Positions 1 through 6,177 of a DNA stretch of 12,435 bases are shown in pieces. The number at the start of each line of letters is the position of its first letter. Within the stretch, counting starts at the first letter, position 1. The position numbers and the translations under genes were made by a program. Under the pieces are notes generated by a model. The model worked only from the letters and a program-made list of their open reading frames with translations. It ran no database searches and was not told where the DNA came from. Source of the DNA: Lachnospiraceae bacterium UBA4316 (GTDB lineage Bacteria > Bacillota > Clostridia > Lachnospirales > Lachnospiraceae); assembly GCA_002394535.1 (NCBI GenBank), contig DGUG01000167.1:1-12435 (forward strand), read 5' to 3'.

Positions 1-204
1 GGTCTTGAAGAGGAATATACGGAATACCTCGGTAACAAAGTCGTATGCCACAGCATACCAATAAGGCCCGGACGTAACCTTGCTATTATCACAGAGTCGG
101 CGGCTGTCAACTTCAGACAGAAGAAGATGGGATACAATGCCGCACAGGAATTGTATTCAAGGTTCCAGAATTCATTGAAAACAAGAGAAGAAGAGGAAAA
201 CTGA
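1..204 (+). CDS. hprK: HPr kinase/phosphorylase, C-terminal end (5' truncated by window)
   Basis: Frame 1 is open from the first base to a TGA at 202-204 and gives 67 residues. The stretch [10 protein letters not shown] (residues 20-29) followed by [10 protein letters not shown] (residues 41-50) is the characteristic C-terminal signature of HprK, the cytoplasmic bifunctional enzyme. HprK phosphorylates Ser46 of HPr and Crh with ATP or pyrophosphate and reverses this with phosphate, so setting CcpA-dependent catabolite repression in Firmicutes. The Walker A motif and N-terminal domain lie upstream and are not visible. The protein ends in an acidic tail (TREEEEN). The stop overlaps the glucokinase start by one base (TGATG), so the two are cotranscribed and probably translationally coupled. 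The Crh-like substrate candidate lies at the far end of the same operon. Family identity is secure; only the missing 5' part is unknown. Confidence 0.93.
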   Translation, partial: GLEEEYTEYLGNKVVCHSIPIRPGRNLAIITESAAVNFRQKKMGYNAAQELYSRFQNSLKTREEEEN

Positions 205-1157
205 TGGATAAGAGGGTATTTGGAGTTGATATCGGCGGAACAACCGTCAAGATGGGGTTGTTTACATCGGAAGGCGACCTGCTTGACAAGTGGGAGATAC
301 CTACCAGAACAGAGAATAACGGAAGTAACATTTTGCCGGATATCGCACAGTCCATCAAGAAGAAGATGGAGGAGAAAAATATACAGATGTCCGATGTTAC
401 GGGAGTCGGTGTCAGCGTTCCGGGACCGGTTGATGATAAGGGAATCGTTCATAAATGCGTCAATCTCGGATGGGGTGCCTTCGATATTGATGAGGAGATG
501 AGAAAGTATATTGATCTCCCCGTGTTTGCTGGAAATGATGCCAATGCGGCAGCCCTCGGAGAAGTATGGAAAGGCGGCGGTGGCGGCAAGGAGAACGTTG
601 TCGTTGTCACGCTCGGTACCGGAGTAGGCGGAGGAATAATAGTAAACGGCAGGATACTCTCGGGTTCTCACGGTGCCGGTGGTGAGATCGGTCATCTTCA
701 CATGAATGATAATGAGACTGAAAAATGTGGCTGCGGCAATTACGGATGCCTTGAGCAGTATGCTTCGGCAACTGGAATAGCAAGGCTGGCCAACAGGAAA
801 CTCGCTTCTTGCAGCAGACCCTCTGTTTTGAGAGATGCCAAGTCCATGAATGCTAAGGTTGTCTTTGATGCGGTCAAGGCCGGAGATGAGGTTGCGTGTG
901 AAGTAGCCGAAGAGTTTGGAGAGATACTTGGAAAAGGTCTTGCAAATATAGCCGACGTGATTAATCCGGAACTGTACGTTATCGGAGGAGGAGTCAGCAA
1001 GGCGGGACAGATAGTTATTGATTATGTGAAAAAGTATTTTGTAAAATACGTGTTCCACGGAAGCAGAGGTACCGAATTTACACTTGCTACACTTGGAAAC
1101 GATGCGGGAATATACGGGTCTGCAAAGCTTGTGCTTGACGGAGTGAAGCAATCTTGA
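204..1157 (+). CDS. glcK: ROK-family glucokinase
   Basis: This 317-residue cytoplasmic kinase should phosphorylate glucose to glucose 6-phosphate with ATP. The N-terminal phosphate-binding motif DIGGT is at residues 9-13. The catalytic Asp lies in NDAN (residues 111-114, Asp112). ROK signature 2 is complete: GEIGH at 160-164 (sugar-contacting Glu161, zinc-ligand His164) and the zinc-binding CGCGNYGCLE at 175-184 with Cys175, Cys177 and Cys182. A second glycine-rich nucleotide-binding segment is at 260-263 (IGGG). Length matches ROK glucokinases of Firmicutes. The ATG overlaps the hprK stop by one base, and the gene ends inside the murB start (TTGA). Placement next to hprK suggests that internal glucose phosphorylation is coexpressed with catabolite signalling. 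An N-acetylmannosamine or N-acetylglucosamine kinase of the same ROK family cannot be excluded from sequence alone, but glucokinase fits the motif spacing best. Confidence 0.9.
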   Translation: MDKRVFGVDIGGTTVKMGLFTSEGDLLDKWEIPTRTENNGSNILPDIAQSIKKKMEEKNIQMSDVTGVGVSVPGPVDDKGIVHKCVNLGWGAFDIDEEMRKYIDLPVFAGNDANAAALGEVWKGGGGGKENVVVVTLGTGVGGGIIVNGRILSGSHGAGGEIGHLHMNDNETEKCGCGNYGCLEQYASATGIARLANRKLASCSRPSVLRDAKSMNAKVVFDAVKAGDEVACEVAEEFGEILGKGLANIADVINPELYVIGGGVSKAGQIVIDYVKKYFVKYVFHGSRGTEFTLATLGNDAGIYGSAKLVLDGVKQS

Positions 1158-2077
1158 GATCTGATATCGTAAAAGAACTAAAAAGTGTGACTGCAGAAGG
1201 TAATATCAGAACCCGGGAAGATATGGGAAAGCATACGACTTTCAGGACCGGGGGATGTGCCGATGTGTTTGTTACACCGCAGAGCGTTACGGAGGCGGCA
1301 GATATTGTCCGCCTTCTTTTAGCGCGGGAAGCTAAGTACATGGTTATAGGAAACGGAAGTAATCTGCTTGTTTCCGATAATGGATACAGCGGCTGTATTG
1401 TCTGTATGGGAAGTGCCGTGGGAGATATAACGGTTTCGGGTAATGTCATTACGGCCGGGGCTGGTGCCCTTTTGTCAAAGGTCGCAAATGCCGCATATGA
1501 AAGTGGCCTGACAGGTCTCGAGTTTGCCTCGGGGATTCCGGGTACACTTGGCGGAGCTGTTGTGATGAATGCAGGCGCATACGGCAGTGAGATGAAAGAC
1601 GTCATAACATCGGTAACAATGCTGGATGCCGATAATGGTCAGACAGTGATTTTTACCGGGGAAGATATGAAATTCGGATACAGAACCAGCATTGTCAAAA
1701 ATCATCCCTTAATTGTACTTGAGGCACAGATTACACTTGATGAGGGCAATAAGGAAGAGATAAAAGAGAGAATGGATGAGCTTGCAAGGCGTCGAAAAGA
1801 AAAGCAGCCCCTTGAATTTCCCAGTGCCGGAAGCACATTCAAACGTCCCGAAGGTTATTTTGCAGGAAAGCTCATAGAAGATGCCGGGCTCAAAGGCTTC
1901 TCGGTAGGAGGGGCCGAAGTTTCCGAAAAGCACTGTGGATTCGTTGTAAATAAAGGGGGAGCTACAGCAAGCGATATAATAGAACTGATCAAAAAGGTCA
2001 GGCTGACTGTTAATGAAAAATTCGGCGTGCTGCTTGAGCCGGAAGTGGTCATTCTCGGAGAGGATATTGATAAATGA
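1154..2077 (+). CDS. murB: UDP-N-acetylenolpyruvoylglucosamine reductase (MurB)
   Basis: This 307-residue FAD enzyme reduces UDP-GlcNAc-enolpyruvate to UDP-MurNAc with NADPH, the second committed step of peptidoglycan synthesis in the cytoplasm. FAD-binding motifs are clear: KHTTFRTGG (residues 26-34), GNGSNLLV (67-74) and GIPGTLGGAVVMNAGAYG (128-145). FGYRTS (174-179) carries the substrate-binding Arg. SAGSTFKRP (224-232) carries the proton-donating Ser227. LEPEV near the C-terminus (294-298) holds the catalytic Glu. Length suggests the shorter Firmicutes type II MurB. The start is a TTG at 1154 overlapping the glcK stop (TTGA), with GGAG at 1140-1143 about ten bases upstream. The next in-frame ATG, inside REDMGKHTTF (residue 24), would cut into the conserved N-terminus, so TTG is preferred. 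The 3' end overlaps rapZ by four bases (ATGA), which implies coupling. Confidence 0.96.
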   Translation: MRSDIVKELKSVTAEGNIRTREDMGKHTTFRTGGCADVFVTPQSVTEAADIVRLLLAREAKYMVIGNGSNLLVSDNGYSGCIVCMGSAVGDITVSGNVITAGAGALLSKVANAAYESGLTGLEFASGIPGTLGGAVVMNAGAYGSEMKDVITSVTMLDADNGQTVIFTGEDMKFGYRTSIVKNHPLIVLEAQITLDEGNKEEIKERMDELARRRKEKQPLEFPSAGSTFKRPEGYFAGKLIEDAGLKGFSVGGAEVSEKHCGFVVNKGGATASDIIELIKKVRLTVNEKFGVLLEPEVVILGEDIDK

Positions 2078-2946
2078 GATTTGTAGTCGTAACCGGACTT
2101 AGCGGAGCCGGAAAAAGTACAACACTGAATTTCCTCGAAGATGCGGGATATTACTGCGTTGATAATATGCCGGTCCAGCTTATTTCGGAATTTGCCAAAC
2201 TGTTACGTGAGAATGATGAAATAGAGCGGGCTGCACTCGGAATAGATGCAAGGACCGGATCGGGATTCGATGAACTTGAAACGGAACTTTCCAAACTTAA
2301 GGAAATGGATATTTCATATGATATTCTGTTTCTCGAATCCGATGATGCCGTTCTTGTTAAGAGGTATAAGGAAACAAGAAGGGTTCATCCGCTGGCTTTC
2401 GGGGACAGAATCGAAACCGGCATCAGTCGTGAAAGAGGAAAACTCTCCAATATCAAAAAGCATGCATCACATATAATCGATACATCACAAATGCTGACGC
2501 GGGAACTTAAGGCGGAAATCGACAAGATTTTTGTGAATGATATGAATTTCAAGAATCTGTATGTGACGATTCTTTCATTCGGGTTCAAATACGGGATCCC
2601 GGGTGATGCGGATCTTGTATTTGATGTCAGGTTCCTGCCCAATCCTTATTATCATGAGAACTTAAGACCCCTTACCGGAAGTGATAAAGAGGTAAGGGAT
2701 TTTGTCATGAATTTTCCGGAAGCGGATTCATTCCTGGACAAACTTGAAGATATGCTTACTTTTCTGATTCCGAACTATATCGCTGAAGGAAAAAATCAGC
2801 TTGTTGTTGCAATCGGGTGTACCGGGGGAAAGCATAGGAGCGTAACTCTTGCCGAGGCACTGTTTAACAGAATGTCAAAGTATGAGGACTACGGATTTAA
2901 ACTTGACCACAGGGATATGGGCAAAGATGCTGCAAGGGGAAAATAA
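2074..2946 (+). CDS. rapZ: RapZ/YvcJ-family RNase adapter and nucleotide-binding protein
   Basis: This 290-residue cytoplasmic P-loop protein has Walker A GLSGAGKS at residues 8-15, followed by the conserved DNMP (30-33) and ETRRVHPL (100-107). The C-terminal domain shows the family signatures FGFKYGIP (169-176), DVRFLPNPYY (184-193), GCTGGKHRSV (248-257) and HRDMGK (279-284). In E. coli RapZ guides RNase E to the small RNA GlmZ and so controls glucosamine-6-phosphate synthase. In Bacillus the orthologue YvcJ binds and hydrolyses nucleotides and affects competence; its clostridial role is not settled. Length is normal. The ATG overlaps the murB stop, with a GGAGAGG ribosome site about ten bases upstream. 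whiA follows after two bases. In Bacillus the gluconeogenesis factor yvcK/glmR sits between yvcJ and whiA; that gene is absent here. Confidence 0.95.
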   Translation: MRFVVVTGLSGAGKSTTLNFLEDAGYYCVDNMPVQLISEFAKLLRENDEIERAALGIDARTGSGFDELETELSKLKEMDISYDILFLESDDAVLVKRYKETRRVHPLAFGDRIETGISRERGKLSNIKKHASHIIDTSQMLTRELKAEIDKIFVNDMNFKNLYVTILSFGFKYGIPGDADLVFDVRFLPNPYYHENLRPLTGSDKEVRDFVMNFPEADSFLDKLEDMLTFLIPNYIAEGKNQLVVAIGCTGGKHRSVTLAEALFNRMSKYEDYGFKLDHRDMGKDAARGK

Positions 2947-2948
2947 AG

Positions 2949-3851
2949 ATGTCATTTTCCGGAAAAATAAAAGATGAATTGGAACGGTTAAGTGGCATGC
3001 CGAGACACTGCCAGCTTGCAGAGATGGCTGCTATTTATGACTTTTGCGGTAAACACTCGGAGGAAGAAGAGGGAAAAATGGTCATTTCTTCCGAAAATGA
3101 GCTGGCAGTCAGAAAGTACTTTACTTTACTTGGGAAAACATTTAATATGTATAAGGATTATTCGGTGGATAGTCCTGTTTACAATAAAAAGGGTTCTTAT
3201 TACATCCTGGAAATTGTAAACAAAGAGGATGTTGACAGGATCAGGTCGGCAATAAAAGTTACAACCGATTCGATGAGGTCGTGTTGCAGAAGGGCATATA
3301 TAAGAGGTGCGTTCCTTGCAGCCGGATCCGTTAGTAATCCTGAAAAGTCATATCATTTGGAAATAGTGTGCCAGGATGAGAGACAGGCACTTTTTTTGGC
3401 GGAACTTCTTGAAAGTTTTGATATAGAAGCCAAAACAATACTTCGCAAAAAATACCATGTGCTGTATGTCAAAGACGGGACGAAGATAGTTGAAACGCTG
3501 AATGTTATGGGTGCGCACATAGCCCTTATGGACTTTGAGAACATGAGGATACTCAAGGAGATGCGCAACAGCGTTAACCGGAAGGTAAACTGCGAAACCG
3601 CCAATATAGGAAAGACTGTAAATGCTGCACAAAGGCAGATAGAAGATATAAAACAACTTATGAATACGGACGTTTATCGAAACCTGCCGCCTGCATTAAG
3701 GGAGATGGCAGATTTGCGGGTAACGTATCCGGAGGCTACTCTTAAAGAACTCGGAGAATTGAGTACCCCGACACTTGGAAAATCGGGAGTAAATCATAGA
3801 CTACGAAAGCTTTCAAAGATGGCCGAAGAGCTTAAAGGAGGAGAATTATGA
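2949..3851 (+). CDS. whiA: WhiA sporulation/cell-division regulator
   Basis: This 300-residue DNA-binding protein resembles Streptomyces WhiA and Bacillus YvcL. The N-terminal two-thirds corresponds to a degenerate LAGLIDADG-homing-endonuclease fold; the stretch RRAYIRGAFLAAGSVSNP (residues 114-131) is the usual anchor. NCETANIGKT (214-223) leads into the C-terminal helix-turn-helix, where ATLKELGELSTPTLGKSGVN (263-282) is the WhiA-specific recognition region. The protein is slightly shorter than many family members (about 310-325). In actinobacteria it activates sporulation genes; in Firmicutes it influences cell division and chromosome segregation, by a mechanism still debated. AAGGGG at 2935-2940 serves as ribosome site. 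The last codons contain the AGGAGGAG ribosome site of the next gene, and the stop overlaps that gene's ATG (ATGA). Confidence 0.94.
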   Translation: MSFSGKIKDELERLSGMPRHCQLAEMAAIYDFCGKHSEEEEGKMVISSENELAVRKYFTLLGKTFNMYKDYSVDSPVYNKKGSYYILEIVNKEDVDRIRSAIKVTTDSMRSCCRRAYIRGAFLAAGSVSNPEKSYHLEIVCQDERQALFLAELLESFDIEAKTILRKKYHVLYVKDGTKIVETLNVMGAHIALMDFENMRILKEMRNSVNRKVNCETANIGKTVNAAQRQIEDIKQLMNTDVYRNLPPALREMADLRVTYPEATLKELGELSTPTLGKSGVNHRLRKLSKMAEELKGGEL

Positions 3852-4102
3852 CAAAAAAGGAAACGGTTATCCGTCTCGAAAATGGGCTTGAGGCAAGACC
3901 GATTGCCCTGCTTGTTCAGGTAGCCAGCCAGTATGAGAGCTCGGTATATATCGAGTATGGCGATAAGAGAGTAAATGCCAAGAGCATAATGGGAATGATG
4001 ACGCTGGTTCTTGTAGCGGGAGATACCGTAACGGTAACCGCTGACGGATCTGATGAGGAAACGGCGGTAGACGCCATCGTTACTTATCTGGCGGGAGAAT
4101 AA
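3848..4102 (+). CDS. Crh-like HPr-family protein with Glu at the His15 position
   Basis: This 84-residue protein has the full HPr fold length. The phosphocarrier site, GLHARPAA in HPr, reads GLEARPIA (residues 13-20), so the PEP-dependent phosphorylation residue His15 is Glu15. The HprK-regulated site is intact as NAKSIMG (43-49) with Ser46 at the canonical number, and the GDTVTVTADGSDE stretch (58-70) is typical. It should not carry phosphate for PTS sugar uptake but could be phosphorylated by HprK and act as a CcpA corepressor, like Bacillus Crh, which has Gln15 and also lies directly downstream of whiA (yvcL). A strong AGGAGG ribosome site (about 3836-3841) precedes the ATG, which overlaps the whiA stop. 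It is the last gene of the operon and is followed 20 bases later by a hairpin. The family call is firm; regulatory function is inferred from residues and position. I leave the symbol blank because it may not be a strict crh orthologue. Confidence 0.88.
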   Translation: MTKKETVIRLENGLEARPIALLVQVASQYESSVYIEYGDKRVNAKSIMGMMTLVLVAGDTVTVTADGSDEETAVDAIVTYLAGE

Positions 4103-4121
4103 AACCCCATAAAAAGGGAGG

Positions 4122-4152
4122 ATGCCAAGTAGCAAGCTACTTGGCATTTATT
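4122..4152 (+). terminator. Intrinsic-type terminator closing the hprK-crh-like operon
   Basis: A perfect 11-bp inverted repeat, ATGCCAAGTAG at 4122-4132 and CTACTTGGCAT at 4137-4147, flanks a four-base CAAG loop and is followed by a short T-rich tail (TTTATTA). The stem is stable and starts 20 bases past the stop of the Crh-like gene. The T-tract is interrupted, so termination may be incomplete. The AT-rich gap and separate gene beyond it support an operon boundary here. Confidence 0.75.
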
Positions 4153-4175
4153 ATGAAAAAGTATTCGCAATGTTT

Positions 4176-4203
4176 TTGTCTCATCTTATGATGTCAGTAT
4201 AGT
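4176..4203 (+). promoter_or_regulatory. Candidate sigma-A promoter for the GNAT gene
   Basis: This lies in the 224-base gene-free stretch 4103-4326. TTGTCT (4176-4181), a 16-base spacer and TATAGT (4198-4203) match the -35/-10 consensus at four and five of six positions. It lies just past the terminator and about 120 bases before the GNAT start. Downstream of it the gap is very AT-rich and contains a direct repeat CATAAATG at 4207-4214 and 4229-4236. I see no RNA gene or further ORF in the gap. In such AT-rich sequence chance matches are common, so confidence is modest. Confidence 0.35.
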
Positions 4204-4326
4204 TCACATAAATGTATAAAAAATGTTCCATAAATGAAAAGATTATAAAATAAATATGAACAAATTATGAACGTGCTATTCGTAAAAGTGCATTAAATCC
4301 TATCTGTAAAATAGTGAAAAAACACA

Positions 4327-5238
4327 ATGGAAATTGGTAAAAAAGTCAGAATACTGTCACATATTATAGTGGATGTTGATAAAAAATCAGCCAGAGAGCC
4401 TATATCGTCATTTTGCACAAATATAAAAAAAGAAAACCCACAAATCGGGTTTACATATCTAAGTTATGACAACCAAATCTCCGGTGATGATGTAAGCTGT
4501 TTGTCAAATCTGATCAGTTCACAAAGCATTAATCCGGATTCTTTATTTATAATTACTGATTCTGAAGCTGTAATCTTGTTCACAAGTACCAATAATCTGG
4601 CAAGTGCGGCACTTTATACAGACAGTAATCGTAAATGCAGCTTTTCAAAGGCCTTATATTGTATCGAAGATATAGAACTTATGTCATATGACCGCGTCAA
4701 TAAAATGTGGCAAAGACATCTCAAGATCCCTTGGACAATAACGATTACCGACCGGCTTGTTGTCAGGGAACAGACAATAGATGATATTCCTGCGTTGTAT
4801 GAAATATACTCGGATAAGGAATCCGTGAGATATACGGAAGACCTTTACGAAGATCCGGGAGAAGAGATGGATTATCTTCAAAAGTATATAGACAATCAGT
4901 ACAGGTTTTTTGAATACGGTGTGTGGGCACTTACGCTTAAGGACTCCGGCAAATTAATAGGAAGAGCGGGATTATCTGCAAGAGAAGGCTATGATGGGCT
5001 GGAGATCGGGTATATATTGGGGAAACCGTACAGAGGTCAAGGATATGCCAAAGAAGCGGTAAAAGCTATAATCGAATACGCAGAAGAAGAACTTGACGTG
5101 CATGATTTTACGGCATTTTCAAAAGAACAGAACAAGGCAAGCACTGGCTTGCTCGAAAGTATCGGATTTAAGAGGAGCGGCTGGGCTGAGATAAAAGGCG
5201 GAAGACATATCGTGTATTCTTTGACCAAACAGCAATAA
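4327..5238 (+). CDS. Two-domain GNAT-family N-acetyltransferase
   Basis: This is a 303-residue, probably cytoplasmic protein. Residues about 142-300 form a GNAT domain of the RimJ/RimL-like (Acetyltransf_3) kind. TDRLVVREQTIDDIPALYEI (141-160) opens the fold, acetyl-CoA-binding motif A is LGKPYRGQGYAKEA (231-244, core RGQGY), and NKASTGLLESIGF (269-281) is motif B. It should transfer acetyl from acetyl-CoA to an amine; the substrate cannot be told. Residues 1-135 have no motif I can name with certainty. SLFIITDSEAVILFTSTNN (72-90) and the following strand/helix pattern resemble the C-terminal part of a HAD-like Rossmann domain, as in HAD-GNAT fusions of clostridia, but the catalytic DxD is not visible. 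The ATG has no clear Shine-Dalgarno site (upstream is GTGAAAAAACACA), unlike nearly every other gene here. Its last codons carry the promoter of the next operon. Confidence 0.82.
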   Translation: MEIGKKVRILSHIIVDVDKKSAREPISSFCTNIKKENPQIGFTYLSYDNQISGDDVSCLSNLISSQSINPDSLFIITDSEAVILFTSTNNLASAALYTDSNRKCSFSKALYCIEDIELMSYDRVNKMWQRHLKIPWTITITDRLVVREQTIDDIPALYEIYSDKESVRYTEDLYEDPGEEMDYLQKYIDNQYRFFEYGVWALTLKDSGKLIGRAGLSAREGYDGLEIGYILGKPYRGQGYAKEAVKAIIEYAEEELDVHDFTAFSKEQNKASTGLLESIGFKRSGWAEIKGGRHIVYSLTKQQ

Positions 5239-5249
5239 AATGGTAGAAT
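5221..5249 (+). promoter_or_regulatory. Extended -10 sigma-A promoter for the heptose operon
   Basis: TTGACC (5221-5226), exactly 17 bases of spacer and TAGAAT (5244-5249) each match the sigma-A hexamers at five of six positions. The spacer ends in TGG, giving the TGn extended -10 element. The -35 lies within the final codons of the GNAT gene and the -10 just past its stop. Initiation near 5256 would give a short leader of about 25 bases with GGAG at 5270-5273. It is the best candidate for transcription of 5280-10818, and no terminator separates the GNAT gene from it, so read-through is also possible. Confidence 0.65.
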
Positions 5250-5279
5250 ATTTAGTAATCTGACCGATTGGAGTTTGTC

Positions 5280-6161
5280 ATGGACGAAGAAAAAAAGAAA
5301 TCAGCCGGATCCGGTGACGGAAGGATCCTTTCGTATATAGGCCTCGGATTAATGCTGCTGTCGTTTATCCTTGCGGTTGTAGTCACTGATTCTACAGGTA
5401 GCGAGTATTTTACGGAGAACATCATTCTGACTTGTGTACTTGCTCTTTCGGTTGTTATTACGGCCGCCGGGTATCTTATGGTGGGTATTATAGTGGCTGC
5501 TGTGGCAACGGTAGTATTTGCCGGGCTTAAGATTTACTCGATTACTGCACTTCAGAATGACTTTCCTACCATATCTTTCTTGTGGATACTGTTGCCCGCA
5601 ATGTGTGTGGCCGGAATTGCTTTGTATATTAAGCTGTATTCACCGCTTGTTCTTGAAAACGCTATTCTGAAAAAACAGATCGACGATCTTGTTATGATAG
5701 ATCCTGTCACGGGGTTATATAATCTCAGAAGTCTGTTTATGGATTTCCAAACTCAGATATCATATGCAGAGAGAAATGACAGCCCCATTTCTTTTATGAT
5801 CTTAAGGCTCCGATATCCTGCGGAAATGAAGAAAGTTCTCAAACCTTCCCAATACGAAAAGGTGGTCAAGCAGCTTTCGCTTCTTATCGTCGACACTGTC
5901 CGCTTAGAAGACAGGGTTTATTCGATCGACGAGAACGGAGGCTTCGGTATTATTCTTACCTGTGACAGGGAAGGTAATAAGATAGTTGAGAAGAGACTTA
6001 GGGATAAGCTTTCGGACCCGAAATGGTTCGAGGGTATATCAGATAAGCAGATCAGAACCGAAGTTAAGATCGGATATCTGCAGTATGACAAGGAAAAATA
6101 TAATCGTGATGCCAACAGCTTCAAGAGTGATGTTGAAGAAGAAGTAGAATATGATATGTAG
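5280..6161 (+). CDS. Membrane protein with degenerate GGDEF domain
   Basis: Using the ATG at 5280 gives 293 residues. It lies six bases after GGAG (5270-5273); an in-frame TTG at 5268 would overlap that site and is less likely. A charged N-terminus precedes four hydrophobic segments at about 16-36, 46-67, 69-88 and 98-121. A short amphipathic helix (LENAILKKQIDDL, 125-137) leads into a GGDEF fold starting with DPVTGLYNLRS (141-151). The signature loop reads ENGGF (218-222) instead of GGDEF, so metal- and GTP-binding acidic residues are lost and cyclase activity is not expected. RLED at 208-211 resembles the RxxD c-di-GMP inhibitory site, but it is six rather than the usual five residues before the loop. 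First gene of the heptose operon, 16 bases before the epimerase. A role as c-di-GMP receptor or membrane scaffold, as for PelD, is inference. Confidence 0.8.
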   Translation: MDEEKKKSAGSGDGRILSYIGLGLMLLSFILAVVVTDSTGSEYFTENIILTCVLALSVVITAAGYLMVGIIVAAVATVVFAGLKIYSITALQNDFPTISFLWILLPAMCVAGIALYIKLYSPLVLENAILKKQIDDLVMIDPVTGLYNLRSLFMDFQTQISYAERNDSPISFMILRLRYPAEMKKVLKPSQYEKVVKQLSLLIVDTVRLEDRVYSIDENGGFGIILTCDREGNKIVEKRLRDKLSDPKWFEGISDKQIRTEVKIGYLQYDKEKYNRDANSFKSDVEEEVEYDM

Positions 6162-6177
6162 ATAGGGGGAAACCGAT

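Noticed and set aside
1087..1605. 172-residue reverse-strand open frame opposite murB
   Set aside because: Shadow of conserved MurB coding sequence; composition rich in Pro/Ser/Leu with no motif.
5268..5279. TTG start for the degenerate GGDEF protein
   Set aside because: It overlaps the GGAG ribosome site that serves the ATG at 5280 at six-base spacing.
5280..6161. Active diguanylate cyclase
   Set aside because: The signature loop reads ENGGF, so the acidic catalytic residues are missing.
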